Shown here piece after piece: positions 51,831 through 62,000 of a stretch of DNA of 64,000 nt; positions within the stretch are counted from its first letter, which is position 1; each line of letters starts with the position of its first letter. The notes beneath the pieces were generated by a model. That model did no database searches. It was not told the origin of the DNA and was given only the letters and a program-made list of their open reading frames with translations. The position numbers were made by a program, and so were the translations under genes. The stretch is taken from positions 124,001-188,000 of the forward strand of contig NZ_JALDYX010000002.1 of NCBI RefSeq assembly GCF_024267675.1, written 5' to 3'. Source of the DNA: Marinobacterium sedimentorum. Its GTDB lineage: Bacteria > Pseudomonadota > Gammaproteobacteria > Pseudomonadales > Balneatricaceae.

Positions 51831-53144
51831 TCACTTGCGCAGATCGGTGACGTGCTTGGCCTTGCCTTCGGAGCGGACCAGGGTGCCTGGCGCCGTAATG
51901 CGGATCGCGGTGCTGATGCCGATATAGGACTTGATGTGGTGTGACAGCTCCTTGATCACGCGGGCCTCGCCCTCGGCACCAATGCCGGCGGCATCGGGTT
52001 TGAGTTCGACCTTTACTTCCACCTTGTCGAGGTTGCCGTCCTTGGTGACCAGCATTTCGTAGTGGGGCGAGAGCTCTGCCAGGCGCAGTATCTGTTCCTC
52101 GACCTGGGTCGGGAAGACGTTGACGCCACGGATGATCAGCATGTCGTCGCTGCGACCGGTGATCTTGTCGATACGGCGCATGGGACGCGCGGTGCCCGGC
52201 AGCAGGCGCGTCAGGTCGCGGGTACGGTAGCGGATGATGGGCAGTGCTTCCTTGGTGAGGGTGGTGAACACCAGCTCGCCGTATTCGCCATCCGGCAGCA
52301 CTTCGCCGCTGATCGGGTCGATAATTTCCGGGTAGAACAGGTCTTCCCAGAGGGTGGGGCCGTCCTTGGTTTCCAGGCATTCCATGCCCACGCCCGGGCC
52401 CATCACTTCGGACAGGCCGTAGATGTCCATGGCGTCGATCCCCAGTCGTTTTTCGAGTTCCGTGCGCATGGTGCCGGTCCAGGGTTCGGCGCCGAATACG
52501 CCCAGACGCAGGTTCAGTTTGTGCGGGTCAACGCCCTGGCGGTCCATTTCGTCCGCCAGGTTGAGCATGTAGGAAGGTGTCACCATGATGACGTCGGGGT
52601 TGAAATCGCGGATCAGCTGCACCTGTTTCTCGGTCTGGCCACCCGACATCGGAATCACGGTTGCGCCGAGGCGCTCCGCACCATAGTGCGCACCCAGGCC
52701 GCCGGTAAAGAGACCGTAGCCATAGGCCACATGCACGATGTCGCCGGCATGGGCGCCGGCGGCTCGCAGCGAGCGCGCCACGACATTGGCCCAGGTGTCG
52801 ATATCCTTCTGGGTATAGCCCACCACGGTCGGCTTGCCGGTGGTGCCGCTGGAGGCGTGCAGGCGAACTATATCGCGCATCGGCACGGCAAACATGCCGT
52901 AGGGATAGTTGTCCCGCAGATCGTTTTTGACCGTGAACGGGAACTTCGCCAGATCCGCCAGGCTGTTGAGCTCGCTCGGATGCACGCCGGCGGCGTCGAA
53001 GCCCTGGCGGTAGAAGGGTACATTCTCATAGGCATGCATCAGGCTCCAGCGCATGCGCTCGAGCTGGGTTTGGCGCAGCTCGTCGATGCTGGCGGTTTCG
53101 ATCGGGTCCAGAAGGTGGGTCATGGATTTCACCGTGCTGTTCAT
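51831..53144 (-). CDS. paaK: Phenylacetate-CoA ligase PaaK
   Basis: 437 residues, acyl-adenylate-forming enzyme. HASSGTTGKPTVVGYT is the ATP loop, YGLSEVMGPGVGMEC the core motif, and YRTRDLTRLLPG the hinge. Activates phenylacetate with CoA and ATP. ATG at 53144 eight bases after AAGAG. It follows paaJ by 99 bases. Confidence 0.96.
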   Translation of the reverse strand: MNSTVKSMTHLLDPIETASIDELRQTQLERMRWSLMHAYENVPFYRQGFDAAGVHPSELNSLADLAKFPFTVKNDLRDNYPYGMFAVPMRDIVRLHASSGTTGKPTVVGYTQKDIDTWANVVARSLRAAGAHAGDIVHVAYGYGLFTGGLGAHYGAERLGATVIPMSGGQTEKQVQLIRDFNPDVIMVTPSYMLNLADEMDRQGVDPHKLNLRLGVFGAEPWTGTMRTELEKRLGIDAMDIYGLSEVMGPGVGMECLETKDGPTLWEDLFYPEIIDPISGEVLPDGEYGELVFTTLTKEALPIIRYRTRDLTRLLPGTARPMRRIDKITGRSDDMLIIRGVNVFPTQVEEQILRLAELSPHYEMLVTKDGNLDKVEVKVELKPDAAGIGAEGEARVIKELSHHIKSYIGISTAIRITAPGTLVRSEGKAKHVTDLRK

Positions 53145-53243
53145 GGCAATCACTCTTGTTCTTAATTGTTGTCGCTTTGTCGGGTGCTGTCGCGTTTACC
53201 GCGTCGAGGCACCCGGCACTCCTTACTCATCAGCAGCCCAGGA

Positions 53244-54455
53244 TCAGTCGCCCAGGCGCTCGATCACCAGGGCAATGCCCTGGCCCACGCCAATACACAT
53301 GCAGCACAGGGCGTAGCGGCCCTGGCGTCGCTCCAGTTCGTGCAGGGCGGTGGTGATCAGGCGCGCACCGCTCATGCCCAGCGGATGGCCGAGCGCGATG
53401 GCGCCGCCGTTGGGGTTCACATGATCCGCGTCGTCCGGCAGGCCCAGGTCGCGCAGGACGGCGAGCGCCTGGGCGGCGAAGGCTTCATTGAGCTCGATCA
53501 CATCCATCTGGTCGAGGTTGAGGCCGGTCTGCGCCAGTACCTTGCGAACCGCAGGCGCCGGACCGAAGCCCATGATGCGCGGCTCCACACCGGCCGTGGC
53601 CATGCCGAGAACGCGGCCACGGGCGCGCAGGCCATAGCGTGAGGCGCCGGCTGGGCTTGCCAGCAGCAAAGCGCAGGCCCCGTCGTTGACGCCCGACGCA
53701 TTGCCGGCGGTCACGCTGCCGCCCTCGCGAAACGGTGTGGCCAGTTTGGCCAGGCTTTCGAGGCGGGTGTCGCCGCGGGGATGCTCGTCGGTGTCAAACA
53801 GCACTGCATCGCCCTTGCGCTGCGGGATGCTCACCGGCACGATTTCCTCGGCCAGGCGGCCGGCTTCAATGGCGGCGGCGGTGCGCTGCTGGCTGCGCAG
53901 GGCAAAGGCATCCTGGTCCTGGCGCGAGATATTGAAGTCAGCCGCGACGTTTTCCGCCGTTTCGGGCATGGAGTCCACCCCGAACTGGGCCTTCATCAGC
54001 CGGTTGACGAAGCGCCAGCCAATGGTGGTGTCGAACAGGTTGGCGCTGCGGCTGTAAGCGGATTCCGCCTTGCCCATGACAAAGGGGGCGCGGGACATCG
54101 ATTCCACGCCGCCGGCGATCATCAGGTCCGCTTCACCGGCCTTGATGGTGCGCGCGGCCAGGCCCACGGCATCCATGCCAGAGCCGCACAGGCGGTTGAT
54201 CGTGGTGCCCGGCACCGTGACCGGCAGGCCGGCCAGCAGCGCGGACATGCGTGCCACATTGCGGTTGTCTTCGCCGGCCTGGTTGGCGCAGCCGTACAGG
54301 ATGTCATCCACCAGGCTCCAGTCCACGCTGCTGTTGCGCGCCATCAGTGCCTTGATCGGCACGGCGCCCAGGTCGTCGGCCCGCACGCTGGCGAGACTGC
54401 CGGCATAGCGGGCGATGGGGGTGCGGATGGCGTCGATAATCAAAGCGTCTTTCAT
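53244..54455 (-). CDS. paaJ: 3-oxoadipyl-CoA/3-oxo-5,6-dehydrosuberyl-CoA thiolase PaaJ
   Basis: 403 residues. [11 protein letters not shown] carries the nucleophilic Cys near 90, [20 protein letters not shown] the His, and [10 protein letters not shown] the acid/base Cys. It catalyses both thiolytic steps of the pathway. Starts in an ATGA overlap with paaI. PcaF of the protocatechuate route is the close relative; position decides. Confidence 0.93.
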   Translation of the reverse strand: MKDALIIDAIRTPIARYAGSLASVRADDLGAVPIKALMARNSSVDWSLVDDILYGCANQAGEDNRNVARMSALLAGLPVTVPGTTINRLCGSGMDAVGLAARTIKAGEADLMIAGGVESMSRAPFVMGKAESAYSRSANLFDTTIGWRFVNRLMKAQFGVDSMPETAENVAADFNISRQDQDAFALRSQQRTAAAIEAGRLAEEIVPVSIPQRKGDAVLFDTDEHPRGDTRLESLAKLATPFREGGSVTAGNASGVNDGACALLLASPAGASRYGLRARGRVLGMATAGVEPRIMGFGPAPAVRKVLAQTGLNLDQMDVIELNEAFAAQALAVLRDLGLPDDADHVNPNGGAIALGHPLGMSGARLITTALHELERRQGRYALCCMCIGVGQGIALVIERLGD

Positions 54456-54955
54456 GCAGAAGTCTCCGGCGCTGATTGTTGTTTGGTAGGCTGCGGTTCT
54501 GCCAGCAGGGTGCCGCGCACCTGATGTGACTTGCCGCGGAACAGGGCGATACAGTCGCCGTGCTGGTTCTCGATGGTCACGTCATAGATGCCGGTACGGC
54601 CGCTGCGCGAGCGCTCCTGGGCCCGTGCGCACAGCAGGTCGCCGAGCCTGGCCGGCGCCAGGTAGTCGATGGTGCAGCCGGCGCCCACGGTGATGGCGTT
54701 GTAGGTGTTGCAGGCAAAGGCGAAGGCGGAATCGGCCAGGGTAAAGATGTAGCCGCCGTGGCAGCTGTCGTGACCCTGGATCATGCGCGGGCTCACCGGC
54801 ATGCGAATGACCGCGCTGCCCGGTGCAACCTCCAGGATTTCCATCTCCAGGGCCTGGGTAGCGGTATCCTTGGCAAACATGGCCTGGGCGCAGGCGTCGG
54901 CCAGCTGTTGCGGGGTCATGCAGGCCGGATCTGGCCGGATGCTTGAATCAGTCAT
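54452..54955 (-). CDS. paaI: Hydroxyphenylacetyl-CoA thioesterase PaaI
   Basis: 167 residues, hotdog fold; SCHGGYIFTLADSAFAFACN includes the catalytic Asp. It removes dead-end CoA esters to free CoA. Start at 54955 (AGGAG eight bases upstream) rather than 55021. It overlaps the paaH end by eight bases. Confidence 0.93.
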   Translation of the reverse strand: MTDSSIRPDPACMTPQQLADACAQAMFAKDTATQALEMEILEVAPGSAVIRMPVSPRMIQGHDSCHGGYIFTLADSAFAFACNTYNAITVGAGCTIDYLAPARLGDLLCARAQERSRSGRTGIYDVTIENQHGDCIALFRGKSHQVRGTLLAEPQPTKQQSAPETSA

Positions 54956-56471
54956 GGATGGACTCTCCTGAAAAGGCTTTGCGGCGCAGCAGGGCGGACG
55001 GACGGTAGCGTGTTTCGCCATAGCTCTGTTGCAGGTGGGTCAGGGTGCGATGAATGTATCCCAGCCCAACCTGTTCGGCCCAGGCCAGGGGCCCTGCCGG
55101 GTAGTTGACGCCAAACTGCATGGCGGTATCGGCATCACGGGCGCTGCAGACGCCCTGCAGTACGGCATCACAGGCTTCGTTGGCCAGCATGGCGACGGTA
55201 CGCAAAACCGCCAGGCCCGGTGCGTCATCCAGCAGAGAGACTTCAATACCGGCGGCACTGAGCAGGGCCACAACCGGCGCCAGGGCGCTGCTGTCGGCCT
55301 GATCTGAAAGGCTGATCGCTATGCGGCTGCAGCGGCTGTAATCCAGCGCCAGGTCAAACAGCACCAGATTATGAATGCTCTCGATGGCGGCGCGCTCGGT
55401 GGCCATGCGGCCGTCGCTGAGCATCAGTACGCTGTCTGCGATGCGGATCAGGCCCGGGCCATCGCGGCGAATCACCTTGATGCCGCACTCCTGCAGGCGC
55501 GCAATCAGGCCGTCGGCCGGTCCGAGGCTGCCCTCGACGACGATGCTGTCCACCACGGCCTGTGTGCCGGCGCTGAGCCTGGCCGGTTCCGCGCGCGGCG
55601 CATCCGCAGCGTAGTCATAGAAGCCGCGGCCGCTCTTGCGTCCCAGTCGGCCGCCTTCCACCAGCGCCTGCTGGGTCAGCGACGGCGTAAAGCGATCGTC
55701 GCCGTAATAGGCATCGAAAACCGAGCGGGTCACGGCGTAGTTGACGTCGTGCCCGATCAGATCCATCAGTTCAAAGGGGCCCATGCGAAAACCGCCGGCA
55801 TCGCGCATCAGCGCATCCAGGGTGGCACTGTCGGCAGCGCCTTCGTCCAGCAGGCGCAGGCCTTCGGCATAGAAAGGGCGGGCCAGGCGGTTGACGATAA
55901 AGCCCGGTGTGGATTTGGCCTGTACCGCCTGCTTGCCCCAGGCGCCGGCGGTTGCCAGCAGGCAGTCGGTGATGGCCGGGTCCGTATCGAGCCCGCTGAT
56001 CACTTCCACCAGTTTCATCACCGGTGCCGGGTTGAAGAAATGCAGTCCGGCCAGATTCTGTGGCCGTTGCAGCCCGGCGGCGATGGAGGTGATGGAAATC
56101 GACGAGGTATTGCTGGCCAGAATGCAGTCGGTGCTGCAGATGGCTTCGACCTGCGTCAGCACCTGCTGCTTGATGGCGAGGTTCTCAACGATGGCCTCGA
56201 TCACCAGCGCCGCCGGTGCCAGATCCTTCAGATCGCTGATCGGGCTCAGGCGCGCCAGGATGGCATTGCGCTGGGTGCTGTCCAGCTTGCCGCGCTCTAC
56301 CTGGCGGTCGAGCCCTTTGGCGATGCCGGCAATGCCTGCCTGGGCAGCGCCCGGGGCCTTGTCGTAGATCATCACCGGGTGGCCCGCGCTGGCGGCAACC
56401 TGGGCAATGCCTGCGCCCATGGCGCCGGCGCCGATCACCGCCACGGTATGCCCTGTGTTCAATGCATTCAT
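54948..56471 (-). CDS. paaH: 3-hydroxyadipyl-CoA dehydrogenase PaaH
   Basis: 507 residues: N-terminal NAD domain (VAVIGAGAMGAGIAQVAASA) and two 3-hydroxyacyl-CoA dehydrogenase C-domains; GLHFFNPAPVMKLVEVISGL and GFIVNRLARPFYAEGL are conserved. ATG at 56471 after GAGGAG; the longer open frame to 56645 overlaps paaG antisense codons and is not used. Confidence 0.95.
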   Translation of the reverse strand: MNALNTGHTVAVIGAGAMGAGIAQVAASAGHPVMIYDKAPGAAQAGIAGIAKGLDRQVERGKLDSTQRNAILARLSPISDLKDLAPAALVIEAIVENLAIKQQVLTQVEAICSTDCILASNTSSISITSIAAGLQRPQNLAGLHFFNPAPVMKLVEVISGLDTDPAITDCLLATAGAWGKQAVQAKSTPGFIVNRLARPFYAEGLRLLDEGAADSATLDALMRDAGGFRMGPFELMDLIGHDVNYAVTRSVFDAYYGDDRFTPSLTQQALVEGGRLGRKSGRGFYDYAADAPRAEPARLSAGTQAVVDSIVVEGSLGPADGLIARLQECGIKVIRRDGPGLIRIADSVLMLSDGRMATERAAIESIHNLVLFDLALDYSRCSRIAISLSDQADSSALAPVVALLSAAGIEVSLLDDAPGLAVLRTVAMLANEACDAVLQGVCSARDADTAMQFGVNYPAGPLAWAEQVGLGYIHRTLTHLQQSYGETRYRPSALLRRKAFSGESIHD

Positions 56472-56496
56472 CGCTGGATCTCCTCTCGATGCACGC

Positions 56497-57288
56497 TCAG
56501 TGGCCGCTGAAGGCGGGGCGGCGTTTGGCCATGAAGGCGGCGACACCTTCGCGGTAGTCATCGGTACGCCCGGCCAGGCGCTGCAGGTCCCGCTCCAGGT
56601 CCAGCTGCTGATCCAGGCTGTTGGTGCTGCTGGCATTGAGGGCACGCTTGATCATCGACAGGCCCTGGGTCGGCTGGGTGGCCAAATGGCGGGCACAGGC
56701 CAGGGCCGTTTCCTGCAGGTCGTCGTCATCCACGCAGGACCAGATCATGCCCCACTGGGCGGCCTGTTCGGCGCTGATCATGTCGCCCAGCATGGCCAGG
56801 GCCGTTGCCCGGGCCTGGCCGACGAGGCGCGGCAGGGTCCAGGTGCCGCCGGAATCCGGCAGCAGGCCGATCTTGCAGAAAGCCTGGATAAAACTGGCGG
56901 AGCGTGCCGCGAAGACGATGTCGCAGGCCAGGGCAATATTGGCGCCGGCGCCGGCGGCGACGCCGTTGACGGCACAGATGACCGGCGCCGGAAAGCTGCG
57001 CAGCGCACGGATCATGGGGTTGTAGTACTGCTCGATGGAGAGGCCGAGGTCAGGCCTTTCGCTGCCCGGTGCCACATTGCGGTCCGACAGGTCCTGGCCG
57101 GCACAGAAGCCGCGGCCATTGCCGGTAATCATCAGGCAGCGCACCGCAGGATCCTTGCGGGCACTCTTCAGGGCCTCGCGCACCTCTTCATGCATGTCGC
57201 TGTTAAAGCTGTTGAGGCTGGCGGGGCGGTTCAGGGTCAGCAGGGCAACCCCGTGCTCAACGCTGTATTCAATATGCTGGTAAGTCAT
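56497..57288 (-). CDS. paaG: 1,2-epoxyphenylacetyl-CoA isomerase PaaG
   Basis: 263 residues, crotonase fold. GNGRGFCAGQDLSDR forms one half of the oxyanion hole and CKIGLLPDSGGTWTLPRLVG includes the catalytic Asp typical of PaaG, in place of the Glu of hydratases. It converts the epoxide to oxepin-CoA. Start at 57288. Confidence 0.94.
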   Translation of the reverse strand: MTYQHIEYSVEHGVALLTLNRPASLNSFNSDMHEEVREALKSARKDPAVRCLMITGNGRGFCAGQDLSDRNVAPGSERPDLGLSIEQYYNPMIRALRSFPAPVICAVNGVAAGAGANIALACDIVFAARSASFIQAFCKIGLLPDSGGTWTLPRLVGQARATALAMLGDMISAEQAAQWGMIWSCVDDDDLQETALACARHLATQPTQGLSMIKRALNASSTNSLDQQLDLERDLQRLAGRTDDYREGVAAFMAKRRPAFSGH

Positions 57289-57332
57289 TAGGGGTGTTCT
57301 CTCGGCGATTATTGTTGGATTCGGGGGCTGCA

Positions 57333-58106
57333 TCAGCATCCGTGATAGGTCGGCGTGCGTTTTTCGAGAAAGGCACTGATGCCCTCGTTGCGGTCATCCG
57401 TGGCCGCCAGCAGGCAGAATGCCTTGCGCTCATAGGCCAGGCCGCCGCTGAGATGGGTTTCCTGTGCCTGGGCCAGTACATCCTTGGCCTGTTGCAATGC
57501 GATGGGCGCCTTGGCGGCGAGGGTGTCGGCCAGTGCGAGGGCCCGTTCCAGGGTCAGTTCGGGTTCGGTGATTTCGCTGACAAGGCCGGCCTGCAGGGCC
57601 CGTTCGGCACTGATGGGCTCGCCGGTCATGACCATCTGGGAGGCCAGGGCCTTGCCCAGGGCGCGGATCAGGCGCTGGGTGCCGCCGGCGCCTGGAATGA
57701 TGCCCAGATTGATTTCCGGCTGGCCGAACAGGGCCGTGCGCCCGGCCACGACAATGTCGGCCTGCATGACCAGTTCGCAGCCGCCGCCCAGGGCAAAGCC
57801 GTTCACGGCCGCGATCAGTGGCTTGGGGAAGGCGGCGATGCGGGCCCAGTGGGCGACGCGGGCATCCTGCAGCACACCCACGGCATTGAGCGCTGCCATT
57901 TCCTTTACATCGGCACCGGCGGCAAAGGCGCGGTCGTTGCCGGTGATCACCACGGCCCGCACCCGGCTGTCCGTTGCGCTCTGGCCCAGCAGGGTCGCCA
58001 GTTCACCCAGCAGTGCAGTGTTGAGTGCATTCAGTGCCTCGGGCCGGTTCAGCCGGATAAGCAGAACGCCGTCGGCGGGCGTCTCGGCAAGCAGGAATTT
58101 CAGCAT
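57333..58106 (-). CDS. paaF: 2,3-dehydroadipyl-CoA hydratase PaaF
   Basis: 257 residues, crotonase fold; GNDRAFAAGADVKEMAALNA and GQPEINLGIIPGAGGTQRL give the oxyanion hole and hydratase Glu. First gene of paaFGHIJK, facing the divergent paaN promoter region. Confidence 0.93.
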   Translation of the reverse strand: MLKFLLAETPADGVLLIRLNRPEALNALNTALLGELATLLGQSATDSRVRAVVITGNDRAFAAGADVKEMAALNAVGVLQDARVAHWARIAAFPKPLIAAVNGFALGGGCELVMQADIVVAGRTALFGQPEINLGIIPGAGGTQRLIRALGKALASQMVMTGEPISAERALQAGLVSEITEPELTLERALALADTLAAKAPIALQQAKDVLAQAQETHLSGGLAYERKAFCLLAATDDRNEGISAFLEKRTPTYHGC

Positions 58107-58601
58107 GGGCCTCTCTCGTCTTCTATCTGCCTGCCGGTCGATCTGGGCGGACAGTTGTTACCTGAGGCGATCAGGATAACCCTCAAAGAGATACGAATAA
58201 ATATAAATATACAAAAATTTCGTGTCTTTTGGTTATGTCGGTAACATATTTCAATTTCTGATCTGTCGCCCTGAAGGGCCCTGTATGGCGGGGTTTGAAC
58301 GCCGGTTAATGGTCATGAACTATAATGTAACTAGTTGTATATATAGGTTTTTGTGGCTTTTTTTGATGCATTTTCCTGAACCCTGGTTCGGCGCCGAATC
58401 CCGGTGATATCAAGCTGTGGTTTATTTGTGTTACCAAATATTACTTTGACAAACAAATATCGTGTAATTAGGATTCCAGTATTGCTTGGCGGGCAGCGAC
58501 GGCGTTGCTGTTCCGTGCCGGGGTCGCATTGTTGCGGCCACGTCCGGGGCGCGGCGCTGATTGCAGCGCCCGTTTAAGACCATCCACAGGAGAAACGCTA
58601 T
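58107..58601. promoter_or_regulatory. Divergent paaF / paaN control region
   Basis: 495 bases, AT-rich between 58180 and 58470. For paaN, TTGACA (58446-58451), 17 bases and TAGGAT (58469-58474) form a near-consensus sigma-70 promoter. No PaaX or PaaR gene is in the window, so the regulator must lie elsewhere or be the LysR protein at 62 kb. Confidence 0.65.
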
Positions 58602-60287
58602 ATGTCCAAGGCTCAGGTTTTTTACGAGGCGCACCAGGGCACACTGGAGCAGGCCATGGCGACCAACCGGTCGCGGGAATTCTGGTCACCCTATCCGGAA
58701 GCCGCCAGCGGGCGCATCTACGGTGAAACCGCCAATGTTGATGGTCGCGCATGCTTTGATGGTTATCTGGGTCGCCATTTTGAGCTGGCGGTGCCGGCCG
58801 TGGCGCAGCAGGTGGGTGAAGAAGAATCACCCTATGGCCTGGCGCTGAATGTAGGTTACGACCGTCCGGATACCGAGGCGCTGATCGCCCGCATGCAGGC
58901 TGCGCTGCCGGCCTGGCGCGATGCCGGGCCGCAGGCACGTGCCGGGGTCTGTCTGGAAATACTGGATCGTCTGAACAAGCGCAGCTTTGAAATGGCCTAT
59001 GCAGTGATGCATACCACCGGTCAGGGCTTCATGATGGCGTTCCAGGCCGGCGGCCCCCATGCACAGGATCGCGGTCTGGAAGCGGTGGCCCGCGCCTTCA
59101 GTGAAATGCAGCAGGTGCCGCACAGCGCCAGCTGGGTGAAGCCCCAGGGCAAGCAGCCGGCGCTGGCGATGCAGAAGACCTTCCGCGTGGTGCCAAAGGG
59201 CATCAGCCTGGTTGTGGCCTGCGCCACCTTCCCGACCTGGAACACCTATCCTGGCCTGTTCGCCAGCCTGGTGACCGGCAATCCGGTGATCATCAAGCCG
59301 CATCCCGGTGCCGTGCTGCCGGTAGCCATCAGCGTGCAGATTGCCCAGCAGGTGCTGACCGAAGCCGGATTCGACCCTTGTCTGGTGTCCATGGTGCCGG
59401 ACAGCAAGGCGCAGCCAATCACCAAGGAGCTGGCACAGCATCCGGCCGTCCGGCTGATTGATTTCACCGGCTCTTCGGCGTTCGGCAACTGGCTGGAGCA
59501 AAACTGCCCCCAGGCCGAGGTCTTTACCGAGAAGTCCGGCGTCAACACCATCATCATCGACAGCGTCCAGAGCATGAAGGCGGTGGCGCGCAACCTGACC
59601 TTCACGCTGAGCCTCTATTCCGGCCAGATGTGTACTACGCCCCAGGCGATCTATATCCCGCGTGATGGCATCGAGACCGCCGATGGCCGCCTGAGCTTTG
59701 ATGAAGTGGCCGAGTTCCTCGCCGGCGGCATCGCCAAATTCACCGCCAATACCGAGGTGGCCGTCAGCGTGCTGGGCGCCATCCAGAGCACCGATACGCA
59801 GGCTCGCATCGACGACTGCGCGAAACTTGGCGAAGTGGTTCTGGCCAGCCAGGCGCTGGAGCACCCGGACTTTCCGCATGCCCGTATCCGCACGCCCATG
59901 CTGCTGAAGGTCGATGCCACCGATATCGACAGCTACAGCGAAGAGCGCTTTGGCCCCATTAGCTTCCTGATTGCCACCGATAACACGGCGCACAGCCTGG
60001 AGCTGGCCCGCCAGGTGATCAGCGAGAAGGGCGCCATTACGCTGGGCGTCTACTCGACAGACGAGGCGGTGCTGGATCAGGCCGAAGCCCTGTCGCTGGA
60101 TGTGAAGGTGGCGCTGTCGTGCAACCTGACCGGCGGTGTCTTTGTGAACCAGTCGGCGGCGTTCAGTGACTTTCATGCCACCGGCGGCAACCCTGCGGCC
60201 AACGCCAGCCTGACCGATGGCGCCTTCGTCAGTCGCCGCTTTGTGGTGGTGCAGAGTCGCCGCGATGTGCCGCCGCCTGCGGCCTAA
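58602..60287 (+). CDS. paaN: Phenylacetic acid degradation aldehyde dehydrogenase PaaN
   Basis: 561 residues, aldehyde dehydrogenase superfamily of the PaaN type. FTEKSGVNTIIID and LYSGQMCTTPQAIYIPRDG (catalytic Cys) are present. It has no C-terminal MaoC hydratase domain, unlike the fused PaaZ of E. coli. It should oxidise the semialdehyde formed when the oxepin ring opens. Starts a rightward unit, divergent from paaF. Confidence 0.93.
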   Translation: MSKAQVFYEAHQGTLEQAMATNRSREFWSPYPEAASGRIYGETANVDGRACFDGYLGRHFELAVPAVAQQVGEEESPYGLALNVGYDRPDTEALIARMQAALPAWRDAGPQARAGVCLEILDRLNKRSFEMAYAVMHTTGQGFMMAFQAGGPHAQDRGLEAVARAFSEMQQVPHSASWVKPQGKQPALAMQKTFRVVPKGISLVVACATFPTWNTYPGLFASLVTGNPVIIKPHPGAVLPVAISVQIAQQVLTEAGFDPCLVSMVPDSKAQPITKELAQHPAVRLIDFTGSSAFGNWLEQNCPQAEVFTEKSGVNTIIIDSVQSMKAVARNLTFTLSLYSGQMCTTPQAIYIPRDGIETADGRLSFDEVAEFLAGGIAKFTANTEVAVSVLGAIQSTDTQARIDDCAKLGEVVLASQALEHPDFPHARIRTPMLLKVDATDIDSYSEERFGPISFLIATDNTAHSLELARQVISEKGAITLGVYSTDEAVLDQAEALSLDVKVALSCNLTGGVFVNQSAAFSDFHATGGNPAANASLTDGAFVSRRFVVVQSRRDVPPPAA

Positions 60288-60365
60288 ACGCTGCTGCGTC
60301 TTGCGGTGCCACGCGGGTGCCGAAGGCGCGGTACCTGTACAGCTCAACGCCCGGAGTACGTGGAT

Positions 60366-60959
60366 ATGCCCGTTTATCGAATTGACGGTGTGACACCGGT
60401 GATTGACCCCAGCGCCTATGTGCATCCCACGGCGGTGCTGATCGGCGATGTGATTATTGGCCCCGGTTGTTACGTGGGTCCCAATGCCAGCCTGCGGGGC
60501 GACTTCGGTCGCCTGGTGCTGGAGGCGGGGGCCAATGTGCAGGACAACTGTGTGATGCACGGCTTTCCGGGCACCGATACGGTGGTGGAGGTGGACGGTC
60601 ATATCGGCCACGGCGCCATCCTGCACGGCTGCCGGGTGGGGCGAAATGCGCTGGTGGGCATGAACGCCGTGGTGATGGACGGTGCCTGCATTGGCGCTGA
60701 ATCCATTGTCGCTGCCAATGCCTTCGTCAAGGCCGGGTTTGACTGCCCGCCGCGCTCCATGCTGGTGGGCTCGCCGGCGCAGGTCAGGCGATCGCTCAGC
60801 GCCGAGGAAGTGCAATGGAAGAGCGAGGGCACCGCTGAATATCACCGCCTGACGCGTCGTTGCCTGGCCAGCATGGAGCTGTGCGAAGCCCAGACCGAGG
60901 TGGAGCCAGACCGGCCCCGGTGTGATGCGGGTGCCGCCAAACCCAAGTATCAGTCCTGA
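60366..60959 (+). CDS. paaY: PaaY, gamma-carbonic-anhydrase-like hexapeptide protein
   Basis: 197 residues of left-handed beta-helix hexapeptide repeats with the three His metal ligands ([20 protein letters not shown]). In E. coli it acts as a thioesterase for dead-end CoA compounds. Downstream of paaN by 78 bases. A 17-bp sequence containing CAGTCCTGAAAAGCATCA repeats across its stop codon (60952-60993). Confidence 0.92.
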   Translation: MPVYRIDGVTPVIDPSAYVHPTAVLIGDVIIGPGCYVGPNASLRGDFGRLVLEAGANVQDNCVMHGFPGTDTVVEVDGHIGHGAILHGCRVGRNALVGMNAVVMDGACIGAESIVAANAFVKAGFDCPPRSMLVGSPAQVRRSLSAEEVQWKSEGTAEYHRLTRRCLASMELCEAQTEVEPDRPRCDAGAAKPKYQS

Positions 60960-61025
60960 AAAGCATCAATCCTGAAAAGCATCAGTCCTGAACCGGACGG
61001 ACGACCTACAGAGTGAATCAATGAT

Positions 61026-61811
61026 ATGAGCTATGAGCTGATCCAGGTTGAAATTCAGGGGGCGGTGGGGCTGATCCGGCTGCACCGGCCAGAGGTCATG
61101 AATGCGCTGTCGGTGGCCCTGATCAATGAGGTCGGGCAGGCCATGCTGGCGCTGGAGCAGGACGAGGCCATTGGCGCCATGGTGCTCAGCGGTGGCGAGA
61201 AGGTCTTTGCCGCCGGTGCGGATCTGAAGGAAATGCAGGCCAAGGACTTTGCCGAACTCTACCTGAGCGATTTCCCGCAGCTGCCGGGATCGGGCTGGGA
61301 GCGGCTGGAGCGGCGTCGCAAGCCGGTAATTGCCGCGGTGTCCGGCTATGCCCTGGGCGGTGGCTGCGAGATGGCCATGGCCTGCGACTTCATCCTGGCC
61401 AGCGACACGGCGCGCTTCGGCCAGCCGGAGATCAGCGTCGGTACCCTGCCGGGTGCCGGCGGCACCCAGCGCCTGGCCCGGGCGGTGGGCAAGTCCAAGG
61501 CCATGGAAATGTGCCTGACCGGGCGCATGATGGATGCGCAGGAGGCCGAGCGGGTCGGGCTGGTCAGCCGTATAGTGCCGGTGGCCGAGCTTGAAGGCGA
61601 AGCGATTAAAACCGCCGCGCGCATTGCCGCCATGTCCCGCCCCATTGCCATGATGGTAAAGGAATCGGTGGATCAGGCGTTCGAGTCCGGACTCACTGCC
61701 GGGCTGCAGTTTGAGCGCCGTGCCTTTGCGTCCACTTTCAGTTTCGAGGACAGGACCGAAGGCATGGCGGCCTTTGCCGAAAAACGCCGGCCAGAGTTCA
61801 AGCACCGCTGA
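61026..61811 (+). CDS. Additional enoyl-CoA hydratase/isomerase
   Basis: 261 residues, crotonase fold, with GEKVFAAGADLKEMQAKDFA and GQPEISVGTLPGAGGTQRLA, so both catalytic Glu positions are kept. It resembles PaaF more than PaaG. In the rightward paaN-paaY unit it may duplicate PaaF activity or serve another acyl-CoA. It is not the MaoC-type hydratase that opens the oxepin ring in other bacteria. Confidence 0.88.
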   Translation: MSYELIQVEIQGAVGLIRLHRPEVMNALSVALINEVGQAMLALEQDEAIGAMVLSGGEKVFAAGADLKEMQAKDFAELYLSDFPQLPGSGWERLERRRKPVIAAVSGYALGGGCEMAMACDFILASDTARFGQPEISVGTLPGAGGTQRLARAVGKSKAMEMCLTGRMMDAQEAERVGLVSRIVPVAELEGEAIKTAARIAAMSRPIAMMVKESVDQAFESGLTAGLQFERRAFASTFSFEDRTEGMAAFAEKRRPEFKHR

Positions 61812-62000
61812 GTGCAGTGCTCCAGTTTTTGCCCAGCGGCGCCTTCGGGCGCCGTTTTGCATTCCGGGCGTGGTCGCGCCGGGCGGTACTGCTGTTGCGG
61901 GTACTGCGGTCTGAACGCGGATTGATGCTAATCAGGAATAAATATGTCAGCCTTGGCGCTCTGCCGGCGACGCCGGTTAACGCATGTGGGAGGCTGAAGG

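Noticed and set aside
56472..56645. N-terminal extension of PaaH
   Set aside because: The extra codons run antiparallel-frame through the paaG end and lack a start signal; NAD-binding domains begin near the chosen ATG.
58827..60845. 672-codon open frame opposite paaN and paaY
   Set aside because: It is antisense to clear genes; its His/Gly/Gln-rich translation is the usual shadow of GC-rich codons.
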